From Lachnospiraceae bacterium UBA2864 (lineage in GTDB: Bacteria; Bacillota; Clostridia; Lachnospirales; Lachnospiraceae): 64,000 nucleotides of DNA. Positions 8,893 through 16,412 of this stretch are shown here, in pieces. Positions within the stretch are counted from its first letter, which is position 1; each line of letters opens with the position of its first letter. The stretch lies in NCBI GenBank assembly GCA_002350525.1, contig DEFA01000034.1, positions 1 through 64,000 of the forward strand, given 5' to 3'. Under the pieces are notes generated by a model, which was not told where the DNA came from, did not search any database, and saw nothing but the letters and a program-made list of their open reading frames with translations. A program made the translations under genes and the position numbers.

Positions 8893-9639
8893 CTACAAAA
8901 ACCTCATCCTTTTTAATATAAGACCTTTCGCCGGTGCGGTCGGCCCTGCCGACTCCCTGTCCCTTTTCTGAAGAGTCTCTTTCACCGAATCAACGGTTCT
9001 GAGCCCTGTTCCGACTTCTATAAGAGTACCTGCTATAATACGGACCATATTATACAGGAACCCCTTTCCCGTAACCGTTATCCTGACAAGCCTCTTTTCC
9101 GCCGGATCTCTTTCTACTCCGATAGCCACTATCTCTCTTACGGTGGTAAGCACTTCCGCCTTGGTGGAACAGTATGATTTAAAATCATGTTCTCCCACCA
9201 GACACTTGGCGGCTTCATTCATAGCCTCAACATCCATATCTCTGTAAATGAAATGCGTATATCTTGACATAAGCGGATTATCGAATTTATCATTCCATAT
9301 CCTATACTCATATGTTTTTTCCGAGCTACAGTGTCTCGGATGGAAATCCGGTTCTACCTCCGTTGATTCCCATACTCTCACAGCCTCAGGAAGCCTCGTA
9401 TTCGCCGCGTAACTGAATTTCTCGGCAGGAATACGGCTATCGGTATCAAAAACGCATACAGCGCCTTCTGCGTGCACTCCCGCATCCGTTCTGCTTGCTC
9501 CGATAACAGATATTTCTTCCCCCGTCACAGAGCTGAGTGCCGTATTCAGTTCCCGTTCTATAGTAATCGCATTTTCCTGCTCCTGCCAGCCCGAATATCC
9601 GGTGCCGTCATAAGAGACCCTCAGCATAATACGTCTCAT
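8893..9639 (-). CDS. truA: tRNA pseudouridine(38-40) synthase TruA
   Basis: Isomerises uridine to pseudouridine at positions 38-40 of the tRNA anticodon arm. The 248-aa product is of normal length. It has the TruA start RVSYDGTGYSGWQ, the catalytic Asp52 in ASRTDAGVHA, and FLYNMVRIIAGTL near the C-terminus. The start overlaps the ecfT stop by 4 nt. Firmicutes commonly have ecfA-ecfA-ecfT-truA-rplM-rpsI; here 7.6 kb of signalling genes separate truA from rplM. Confidence 0.97.
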   Translation of the reverse strand: MRRIMLRVSYDGTGYSGWQEQENAITIERELNTALSSVTGEEISVIGASRTDAGVHAEGAVCVFDTDSRIPAEKFSYAANTRLPEAVRVWESTEVEPDFHPRHCSSEKTYEYRIWNDKFDNPLMSRYTHFIYRDMDVEAMNEAAKCLVGEHDFKSYCSTKAEVLTTVREIVAIGVERDPAEKRLVRITVTGKGFLYNMVRIIAGTLIEVGTGLRTVDSVKETLQKRDRESAGPTAPAKGLILKRMRFL

Positions 9640-10331
9640 ATACTGCTACTTCCGTAAATATTTAAAAATAAGATCGAAACAAAATATATAACCATAACCG
9701 CAAGGGATATATAATCTTTTCCGGTAAATCTGAGCGGCTTAATCCTGACTCTTCTTGTCGTTATATCGTAACACTTATCATCAATCGCTTTTGCCGTCCT
9801 CATGGTTCTGATTCCGGTATTCTTAAGTGCAGGCATCAGAACTCTTATATCTTCGATCAATAGTATAGGCTTACCTCTTCCCGTCGAACGCTCGCCTCTG
9901 GCAACTCTTGACGCCTTGATCCTGTCGAGCTCACGTCTCAGATTAGGAAGAAAATCGGTTATCAGAAATGCCCATTTTGATCCCGTAGCATTCAGTGCAA
10001 ATGAACGGGACAATCCGTCCAGCATATCAACCTGTTCCGTAGTCTTGGATACGACTTCCAGTGCAAATATCACCATCATACCCTTTGCCAGAATCAGAAC
10101 TCCGGTAACGGGTGTTGTAAATATTGCCACCACCACACATACTAAAAGCAGAATAAGCAGAAAAGCCTGTGCACTCTTAATATATTCAACTATTCCTTCT
10201 CCCGATATCATCATAATGATAACTATCAGTAAACCCGAGATCACAAGCGACACGGGATTGATACTTATGACTACCAGAACAAGGTATGCTATCAGTGAAA
10301 AGATTTTTAATATAGGATTTACTTCTCTCAT
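9636..10331 (-). CDS. ecfT: energy-coupling factor transporter transmembrane protein EcfT
   Basis: Membrane scaffold of ECF vitamin/metal transporters, linking substrate-binding S subunits to ATPases. The 231-aa protein has several hydrophobic segments (about 8-110 and a last one at about 205-225). Two cytoplasmic coupling elements are recognisable: ASRVARGERS and AIDDKCYD, matching the conserved ARG and AMDARCYG-like motifs. It is 1 nt downstream of the fused ATPase gene and overlaps truA. No S subunit is encoded in the window, as expected for group II ECF systems with shared modules. Confidence 0.85.
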   Translation of the reverse strand: MREVNPILKIFSLIAYLVLVVISINPVSLVISGLLIVIIMMISGEGIVEYIKSAQAFLLILLLVCVVVAIFTTPVTGVLILAKGMMVIFALEVVSKTTEQVDMLDGLSRSFALNATGSKWAFLITDFLPNLRRELDRIKASRVARGERSTGRGKPILLIEDIRVLMPALKNTGIRTMRTAKAIDDKCYDITTRRVRIKPLRFTGKDYISLAVMVIYFVSILFLNIYGSSSI

Positions 10332-10332
10332 A

Positions 10333-11661
10333 TCAGTCTACCGTTACCACGCATTTTCCTTCCTTAAGCATTTCCTCGATCTGATATCTGACTTTATAAT
10401 ATCCGTCAGTATCAAGACCGGCATAAGGTTTGTCCAGAAGTATTATATCCGCATCTGCCAAGAATACTCCCGCTAAAAGTACAAGCCTCTGCTCCCCCAT
10501 GGAAAGCTCGAGCGGATGTCTCTCCCATTTGTTCTTAGCGATTCCCAGATTCGTAAGCATGGTCTCCGCAGCCCTTCTGGCATCCGGTTTCGGAACTCCG
10601 AGCAGCCTCTTCTGATACATAACATCTTCTATAACCGTATCTTCAAACAGCTGTTCGCTCGGAAGCTGCATTGCGAGTGCAGTCCTTCCCATACGGTTTA
10701 CCGATCCAGATCTTTCTCTCAGAATTCCTGCAAGCAATTTCAAAAATGTTGTCTTGCCGACACCGCATTCTCCGGTTATATGATATTCGGTACCTCTGCA
10801 GAATCTGTAATAAACTTCTTTTATGATCGTATCTTTTCCGTAAGAGAAAAAGACATCAGAAAGCTCAAGAGCTGTCTCTCCCGACACTTCGTCAGCTGAA
10901 TCCTTCTTTCTCTTTTTCTTTCCTTTCCCGATCTTAAATCCGAGTCCCGAAACTTCTTCTCCCGGAATCTTCTTCTGTTCTGGAAGGATACTGGTCAGCT
11001 CGTTTATATCTTTATACCCGGCATTTCCGTCTTTTATCTCTATTATCTTATCGGCAAGCTCAAGTTCCTTAAACTTCTGGGATACAAATATTACCGTCTG
11101 TTTTCTCTTTCGGGCCGAACCGATTATGGATTTAAGGAACGAATACGCCGATTCACTGTCCTGCATAGACAGGGCATCATCGAGTATAAGGATATCCTGG
11201 TGCATTATGAGATCGGAACTTAAAACCGCTCTCTGCTTTTCACTCAGAGATATCTGATTATAATCTTTTCTCTGCTTCTTACCGAGTTTAAAATGCTTGA
11301 AATAATTTCCGGCTCTTCTGGAAATTCTCTGTTTATCCAGTCCGATATTCTCAGGTGCAAATACAACATCCTTAAGAATGGAATTAAATACTATATCCTG
11401 ATCCGGATCCTGCGATACGATACCGCACATTCTGTGAATCTTTCTCTCATCAAGCTGTGAGAACGGATCGAGCCCGTCTATAAGAACCGTACCAATATTC
11501 TCAGGTCTTACGATTCCCGCAATGTATCCGACAAGTGTACTTTTACCTGCTCCCGTCGGACCCGTAATAGCGACTATCTCTCCTTTTCCTATTTCAAGCG
11601 ATATACTGCTTCCCGGTATTCCTCTGATATTCAAATTGTTGAATTTAATATAATGTTTCAT
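10333..11661 (-). CDS. fused ECF-type double ATPase with degenerate catalytic motifs
   Basis: Position next to ecfT and sequence indicate EcfA1 and EcfA2 fused in one 442-aa chain. First half: Walker A GPTGAGKS (34-41), Q-loop QDPDQ, but the signature is SLSEKQ instead of LSGGQ, the Walker B glutamate is Asp162 (LILDDA) and the switch His is Gln195 (FVSQ). Second half: Walker A GECGVGKT (297-304), good signature LSMGE, but Walker B reads LLDKP (Lys411 for Glu) and the protein ends at VVTVD, with Val441 where His belongs and the usual roughly 50 C-terminal residues absent. The frame is intact. Either it is a poor ATPase with a regulatory role or an ECF module losing function. Confidence 0.75.
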   Translation of the reverse strand: MKHYIKFNNLNIRGIPGSSISLEIGKGEIVAITGPTGAGKSTLVGYIAGIVRPENIGTVLIDGLDPFSQLDERKIHRMCGIVSQDPDQDIVFNSILKDVVFAPENIGLDKQRISRRAGNYFKHFKLGKKQRKDYNQISLSEKQRAVLSSDLIMHQDILILDDALSMQDSESAYSFLKSIIGSARKRKQTVIFVSQKFKELELADKIIEIKDGNAGYKDINELTSILPEQKKIPGEEVSGLGFKIGKGKKKRKKDSADEVSGETALELSDVFFSYGKDTIIKEVYYRFCRGTEYHITGECGVGKTTFLKLLAGILRERSGSVNRMGRTALAMQLPSEQLFEDTVIEDVMYQKRLLGVPKPDARRAAETMLTNLGIAKNKWERHPLELSMGEQRLVLLAGVFLADADIILLDKPYAGLDTDGYYKVRYQIEEMLKEGKCVVTVD

Positions 11662-11667
11662 TCTGAT

Positions 11668-11676
11668 ATTTTAACA
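11668..11676 (-). promoter_or_regulatory. possible extended -10 promoter giving a leaderless ecfA mRNA
   Basis: On the minus strand TGTTAAAAT (11676-11668) is an extended -10. Only six bases separate it from the ATG at 11661, so transcription would start at or next to the start codon. No Shine-Dalgarno sequence precedes that ATG, unlike nearly every other gene here. No good -35 is seen. Confidence 0.35.
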
Positions 11677-11790
11677 TATTTTGAAAGTTATTTATATTGT
11701 TTTTTACGAGTTCCGTGCAGTCAGATATATAGTACCTACATTCCCAATTTTATGCGCCAAACTGAATTTATCCCTTCGGATACCTCTAAA

Positions 11791-11822
11791 GAAAAAAGAA
11801 CCCGCCGAAAATCGGCGGGTTC
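11791..11822 (-). terminator. terminator of the S10-spc-alpha operon
   Basis: GAACCCGCCGA (798-808 of the 11-kb block) pairs perfectly with its complement at 11812-11822, and the minus-strand transcript continues with a U tract. It lies 22 nt after the rplQ stop and separates the ribosomal operon from ecfA. Confidence 0.93.
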
Positions 11823-11843
11823 TCATCAGAAATTCATGTTTGA

Positions 11844-12362
11844 TTAAACGAGCTCAAGGATAACTTCCATAGCTCCGTCACCCTTTCTCTGACCAAGCTT
11901 AACGATACGTGTGTATCCACCCTTACGGTCAAAGTACTTAGGTGCTATCTCACTGAAAAGCTTGTCTGTAAGATCAACCTTCTTAGCGTTCTTTCCTGAG
12001 TTCTCTGAAACAGGATAAAGAATCTTAAGCATCTCTCTACGAGCATGAAGTCTTGAAGGATTATCCTTCTTAACCTTCTTCTCTTCTGTATGATACTTAG
12101 TAACCTTCTTGCCGTCTACAACTTCCTTGATTCTCTTTCCGTCCTTATCCTTGTCAGCAACCTTAGCCTGAACAGTAACTTCTTCGAAGTTATCCTTCTC
12201 TTTGATTGCTATTGTGATAAGGTGCTCAGCGATCTTACGAACTTCCTTAGCTCTTGCCTCGGTTGTCTTGATCTTACCATGAGCGATAAGCTGTGTTACC
12301 TGACTGCGAAGAAGTGCCTTTCTCTGGTCTGACTTCTTTCCAAGTTTTCTATACATTGCCAT
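11844..12362 (-). CDS. rplQ: 50S ribosomal protein L17, with internal insertion
   Basis: L17 lies near the exit tunnel of the large subunit. The termini are canonical (MYRKLGKKSDQRKALLR at the start, GGYTRIVKLGQRKGDG at the end). The product is 172 aa, about 50 longer than Bacillus L17, because of a Lys/Asp/Glu-rich insert at about residues 55-102 just before SRLHARREM. The start has AGGAGG. It is last gene of the ribosomal operon, after rpoA, followed by a terminator. Confidence 0.96.
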   Translation of the reverse strand: MAMYRKLGKKSDQRKALLRSQVTQLIAHGKIKTTEARAKEVRKIAEHLITIAIKEKDNFEEVTVQAKVADKDKDGKRIKEVVDGKKVTKYHTEEKKVKKDNPSRLHARREMLKILYPVSENSGKNAKKVDLTDKLFSEIAPKYFDRKGGYTRIVKLGQRKGDGAMEVILELV

Positions 12363-12528
12363 TTTAAATTTCCTCCTTACCTACGGAATCCCGCGGTCTT
12401 CACTGTGCTTACTTACTCCGCCGAACGAATGTGAGGGGGAGCTACGTCGGAGGCACAAACTTGTGCCGACGTCCGCCTCTCGTATTATATTCGACGCCTT
12501 CAGCGTGAGTGGTAAATAGTTAAATTAA
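12363..12528 (-). other. structured rpoA-rplQ intercistronic region
   Basis: This 166-nt spacer is unusually long for the operon and contains a stem: ACGTCG (12444-12449) with CGACGT (12467-12472), and inside it GCACAA with TTGTGC. There is no U tract, so it is not a terminator; it may be an RNA processing or regulatory structure. Confidence 0.4.
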
Positions 12529-13488
12529 TTACATGTCGCTGTCTTTGAGCGCCATACCAAGCTCCTTAAGCTTAGCAAGTACTTCCTCGAGTGACTTACG
12601 TCCGAGGTTACGTACTTTCATCATGTCGTCAGGAGTCTTGTTGCAGAGTTCCTTAACTGTGTTGATGCCTGCACGCTTCAGACAGTTGTATGAACGAACG
12701 CTGAGCTCAAGCTCATCGATGCTCATATCTGTTGACTGAGTATCCTTCTTATCTTCAACCTTCTCTGTAATGATCTGCTTATCCTTAACATTATCAGAAA
12801 GATTGATAAAGAGTTCAAGATGCTCGCTGAGGATCTTTGCTGCATAGCTGACAGCCTCATCCGGTCCGAGTGTACCGTTTGTGAATACATCGAGTGTGAG
12901 CTTATCATAATCTGTGATCTGGCCTACACGTGTATTCTCGACTGTAAGATTAACTCTCTCTATTGGAGTATAGATTGAGTCAACAGCAATCATATCAACT
13001 GAGTTGTCATGTTCCTTGTTCTTGTCTGCACTTACATAACCACGACCATTTGTGATGGTAAGTTCCATCTCAAGATGTGCCTCAGGTCCATTAAGGTTTG
13101 CTATAACAAGATCAGGATTAAGTATTTCAAGATCCCCGTCAATGTGAATATCTCCTGCCTTAACAACACAATCGCCTGAAGCATCGATATATCCTGTCTT
13201 AGGATCATCGTTTGTGCTGTTGTTCTTGATGCAGAGCTCTTTGATATTCATAACGATCTCTGTTACATCTTCCTTGATTCCAGGAAGTGAGCTGAACTCA
13301 TGAAGAACGCCCTTTATCTTTATAAAAGATACAGCTGTTCCGGGAAGCGATGAAAGCATTACACGGCGAAGTGAGTTACCGAGTGTTGTTCCATAACCTC
13401 TCTCAAGCGGCTCAATGACGAATCTTCCATACTTGTTATCATCTGACTTCTCTAAGATTTCAATCTTTGGTTTTTCAAATTCGAACAT
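12529..13488 (-). CDS. rpoA: DNA-directed RNA polymerase subunit alpha
   Basis: Alpha subunit; a dimer nucleates polymerase assembly and its C-terminal domain contacts UP elements and activators. 319 aa, normal length. The N-terminal domain has ERGYGTTLGNSLRRVMLSS and GLPG-type loops; the C-terminal domain has the helix-hairpin-helix part SYNCLKRAGINTVKEL and MMKVRNLGRKSLEEV. It lies between rpsD and rplQ as usual. Confidence 0.98.
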   Translation of the reverse strand: MFEFEKPKIEILEKSDDNKYGRFVIEPLERGYGTTLGNSLRRVMLSSLPGTAVSFIKIKGVLHEFSSLPGIKEDVTEIVMNIKELCIKNNSTNDDPKTGYIDASGDCVVKAGDIHIDGDLEILNPDLVIANLNGPEAHLEMELTITNGRGYVSADKNKEHDNSVDMIAVDSIYTPIERVNLTVENTRVGQITDYDKLTLDVFTNGTLGPDEAVSYAAKILSEHLELFINLSDNVKDKQIITEKVEDKKDTQSTDMSIDELELSVRSYNCLKRAGINTVKELCNKTPDDMMKVRNLGRKSLEEVLAKLKELGMALKDSDM

Positions 13489-13547
13489 TTAAATACCCCC
13501 GAATCATATCTGAGTCAATAGTTACAATTTATTATACTATATTAATT

Positions 13548-14141
13548 TTACTTAGAATACAACTCGACGATAAGTGTTTCGTTTACAGGAACGTCGATCT
13601 GCTCTCTTGATGGGATCTCAAGAACCTTTCCTGTGAACTTATCAGAATCTCCCTCAAGCCATGAAGGAACTGACTGTCCTGCTGTTACCTCAAGGATATC
13701 CTTGAATCTCTGAAGAGACTTTGACTTCTCTCTGATCTCGATAACATCACCAGGCTGACACTTATATGATGGAATATTAACTGTCTTGCCGTTTACAAGA
13801 ACGAATCTATGTGTAACGACCTGTCTTGACTCACGTCTTGTTCTCGCCCAACCAAGACGGAAAACGATGTTGTCAAGTCTAAGCTCAAGAAGCTGCATAA
13901 GGTTTGTACCTACAAGACCCTGCATTCTCTCAGCCTTCTCATAAAGGTTTCTGAAAGGCTTCTCCTGAACTCCATATATAAACTTAGCCTTCTGCTTCTC
14001 ACGAAGCTGCATTCCATATTCACTGACTTTCTTGCCAGCTCTAGGATTCTTTCTGCGAGATTTCTTGTTTACACCAAGATACTGTGGTTCCAGCTCAAGG
14101 CTTCTGCATCTCTTAAGGACAGGTGTTCTATTAATTGCCAT
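13548..14141 (-). CDS. rpsD: 30S ribosomal protein S4
   Basis: Primary 16S rRNA-binding protein that nucleates 30S assembly. 197 aa, with S4 RNA-binding motif LELRLDNIVFRLGWARTRRESRQVV and VNGKTVNIPSYKCQPGD. The N-terminus has no zinc-binding cysteine quartet (one Cys only), so it is the zinc-free type. Start preceded by TAGGAGG. It lies between rpsK and rpoA. Confidence 0.97.
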   Translation of the reverse strand: MAINRTPVLKRCRSLELEPQYLGVNKKSRRKNPRAGKKVSEYGMQLREKQKAKFIYGVQEKPFRNLYEKAERMQGLVGTNLMQLLELRLDNIVFRLGWARTRRESRQVVTHRFVLVNGKTVNIPSYKCQPGDVIEIREKSKSLQRFKDILEVTAGQSVPSWLEGDSDKFTGKVLEIPSREQIDVPVNETLIVELYSK

Positions 14142-14160
14142 TTATACATATACCTCCTAA

Positions 14161-14559
14161 TCAGACTCTTCTTCTCTTTGGTGGACGGCAACCGTTATGT
14201 GGAACTGGTGTTACGTCCTTGATTGACAGAACCTCAAGACCACATGCAGCAAGAGCTCTGATAGCAGCTTCTCTGCCTGATCCCGGTCCCTTTACCATAA
14301 CATCTACTGTCTTCAGTCCATAAGGAGCTGCTGCCTTGCAAGCAGTCTCTGCTGCCATCTGAGCTGCGTAAGGAGTTGACTTCTTTGATCCTCTGAATCC
14401 GAGTCCGCCTGCGCTTGCCCATGAAAGAGCATTACCCTCAGCATCTGTTAATGTTACGATAGTATTATTGAAAGAAGACTGAATATGAGCCTGTCCATGC
14501 TCAACATTTCTTCTGCTACGCTTCTTAGTAGCTTTTTTTACACTTTTATTATTAGCCAT
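14161..14559 (-). CDS. rpsK: 30S ribosomal protein S11
   Basis: Platform protein near the mRNA exit. 132 aa, with GQAHIQSSFNNTIVTLTD, ALSWASAGGLGFRGSKKSTPYAAQ and the basic end NGCRPPKRRRV, all diagnostic. Length normal. Spaced 21 nt after rpsM and 19 nt before rpsD. Confidence 0.98.
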   Translation of the reverse strand: MANNKSVKKATKKRSRRNVEHGQAHIQSSFNNTIVTLTDAEGNALSWASAGGLGFRGSKKSTPYAAQMAAETACKAAAPYGLKTVDVMVKGPGSGREAAIRALAACGLEVLSIKDVTPVPHNGCRPPKRRRV

Positions 14560-14580
14560 TACTTAGTCCTCCGGTTCAAA

Positions 14581-14949
14581 TTACTTCTTCTTATTAGCAA
14601 CTGTCTTCTTAGGTCCCTTACGTGTACGTGCGTTGTTCTTTGTGTTCTGTCCACGTACAGGAAGTCCCTTTCTGTGACGGATGCCGCGATAGCAGCCAAT
14701 TTCCTGCAGACGCTTAATATTAAGCGCTGTCTCTCTTCTTAAATCACCTTCAACAGTAAGTGACTCATTTATGATATCACTGATTTTCCTTACTTCGTCG
14801 TCGGTAAGGTCCTTAACTCTTGTATCAGGATCAACGCCTGTATCAGCAAGAATCTTCTTTGATGTTGAAAGACCTATTCCGTAAATATAAGTAAGACCTA
14901 TCTCGACACGCTTGTCTCTAGGTAAATCTACACCTGAAATACGAGCCAT
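14581..14949 (-). CDS. rpsM: 30S ribosomal protein S13
   Basis: Head protein that bridges to the 50S subunit (B1a/B1b). 122 aa beginning MARISGVDLPRDKR, with YIYGIG, RHRKGLPVRGQ and a basic tail. The frame stays open up to 15003, but the ATG at 14949 is the family start and has GGAGGT upstream. Confidence 0.97.
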   Translation of the reverse strand: MARISGVDLPRDKRVEIGLTYIYGIGLSTSKKILADTGVDPDTRVKDLTDDEVRKISDIINESLTVEGDLRRETALNIKRLQEIGCYRGIRHRKGLPVRGQNTKNNARTRKGPKKTVANKKK

Positions 14950-15210
14950 TAATTCTACCTCCAAAATTCTACTTACAAATGATTTTCTGTTCGATGTATT
15001 CACGGGATAACTTCTGTATGGACTCAGAAGGTGAAATGTATATCCTTAAATACATTCTTCCATATATTAACAGTAGTCTAATGCTACTGCAGCCGCTAAT
15101 TGAAACTGACATGGAATAATATCAGCTTTTTGCACCGAAGGGATATAACGTATATGGCGGGCTAATCGCCTGATATATCTCCTCATAGAAACAAGCCAGG
15201 TAATAATCTA
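14950..15210 (-). other. rpmJ-rpsM spacer with two small hairpins
   Basis: 260 nt without a gene inside the ribosomal operon. Stems are visible at 15071-15089 (CAGTAG...CTACTG) and 15157-15171 (GGCG...CGCC). No protein-coding frame looks real and no terminator is evident. This is the region where transcription passes from infA-rpmJ to rpsM. Confidence 0.4.
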
Positions 15211-15324
15211 TTATCCCTGACGCTGCTTGTGCTTTGGATTTTCGCAGATAATAAGTATTCTGCCTTTTCTTTTAATGACTTTGCACTTATCGCAAATCGG
15301 TTTAACTGATGCACGTACCTTCAT
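15211..15324 (-). CDS. rpmJ: 50S ribosomal protein L36 (zinc-binding form)
   Basis: 37-aa L36, which stabilises 23S rRNA domain VI. It reads MKVRASVKPICDKCKVIKR through to KHKQRQG, with the zinc ligands Cys11, Cys14, Cys27 and His32 of the C+ form. Start 15324 follows GGAGAT. It lies between infA and rpsM, the standard place. Confidence 0.96.
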   Translation of the reverse strand: MKVRASVKPICDKCKVIKRKGRILIICENPKHKQRQG

Positions 15325-15423
15325 TAAAATATCTCCTTTCCATGAGAAGTCACTTGCGAAACAATATTTTATCAAATAGGTTCATGAATTGCAAGCTTAA
15401 TTTTAACGGGTTACAAGTTGTCC

Positions 15424-15642
15424 TTATTTTGCTCTCCAAACGATTCTTCCCTTAGTAAGATCATATGGTGAAAGAACAACAGTTACTTTATCTCCAGGAA
15501 GAATCTTGATATAGTACATTCTGAGCTTGCCGCTTATATGAGCAAGTATTACATGACCGTTCTCAAGCTCAACCTTAAACATTGCATTTGGTAGTTTTTC
15601 AACTACAACGCCTTCGCATTCTATTTCATCTGCTTTAGACAT
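15424..15642 (-). CDS. infA: translation initiation factor IF-1
   Basis: 72-aa OB-fold factor that occupies the A site during initiation. It has the IF-1 features EGVVVEKLPNAMFKVELENGH, AHISGKLRMYYIKILPGD and ending GRIVWRAK. It follows adk directly (20 nt); the map gene and KOW-domain gene often found between adk and infA in Firmicutes are absent. Confidence 0.97.
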   Translation of the reverse strand: MSKADEIECEGVVVEKLPNAMFKVELENGHVILAHISGKLRMYYIKILPGDKVTVVLSPYDLTKGRIVWRAK

Positions 15643-15662
15643 ATTCTCACCTCACCTGTAAA

Positions 15663-16304
15663 CTAACCGAGTATAGCAGTGATGTCACTGAAGACATCCC
15701 CAAGATCCTTAGTACCATCAATGTTCTTGATGTTACCTTTCTCTGTATAATAGTCTATAAGTGGCTGTGTTTCCTTGTGATAAACAGAAAGTCTGTTAAG
15801 AACTGTCTCAGGCTTATCATCCTCTCTCTGAACAAGTTCGGATCCACATGCATCACATACACCCTCTGTCTTAGGAGCATTATACTTAATATGATATGTA
15901 GCTCCGCACTTAAGGCAAGCACGTCTTCCTGACATACGGTTTACGATGTTCTCATCAGGAACATCTACATTGATAGCATAGTCGATTGTCTCTCCTGCTT
16001 CACTGAGTGCCTTGTCAAGAGCCTCGGCCTGTGGAATTGTTCTTGGGAATCCGTCGAGAACGTATCCGTTCTTTGCGTCATCCTCATGTATTCTGTCTAT
16101 AACAAGATCAACTACAAGTGAATCCGGAACAAGAAGTCCCTGATCCATATATCCCTTAGCTTTCTTACCAAGCTCTGTACCGTTCTTGATATTGGCACGG
16201 AATATATCACCTGTTGAAATGTGTGGTATATCATACTTCTTAGCAATCATGTCAGCCTGTGTACCTTTACCGGCACCAGGAGCTCCGAGCATAATTATCT
16301 TCAT
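15663..16304 (-). CDS. adk: adenylate kinase, zinc-binding type
   Basis: Converts AMP and ATP to two ADP in the cytosol. 213 aa, with P-loop GAPGAGKG (7-14), DGFPRT for AMP handling and a long LID domain carrying four cysteines (130, 133, 150, 153) that bind structural zinc, as in Gram-positive enzymes. Start has AAGGAG. Downstream of secY, the usual position. Confidence 0.98.
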   Translation of the reverse strand: MKIIMLGAPGAGKGTQADMIAKKYDIPHISTGDIFRANIKNGTELGKKAKGYMDQGLLVPDSLVVDLVIDRIHEDDAKNGYVLDGFPRTIPQAEALDKALSEAGETIDYAINVDVPDENIVNRMSGRRACLKCGATYHIKYNAPKTEGVCDACGSELVQREDDKPETVLNRLSVYHKETQPLIDYYTEKGNIKNIDGTKDLGDVFSDITAILG

Positions 16305-16359
16305 GGGTAAACTCCTTTCTGAATTACTGAATCTGTTAGTTTCCTTTTATACGACTTTA

Positions 16360-16405
16360 AGCCGCCTTTATGAGAAGCCTTTTCAGCCTCTCATACAATG
16401 CGGCT
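16360..16405 (-). other. secY-adk intercistronic hairpin
   Basis: AGCCGC (16360-16365) pairs with GCGGCT (16400-16405) and TATGAGA (16369-16375) with TCTCATA (16389-16395). No U tract follows on the minus strand. It could modulate processing or polarity between secY and adk. Confidence 0.45.
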
Positions 16406-16412
16406 AAAATAT

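Noticed and set aside
10332..10400. Frameshift restoring the missing C-terminus of the ECF ATPase
   Set aside because: The ecfT start follows 1 nt after the stop and ecfT has its full normal N-terminus, leaving no room for the lost segment.
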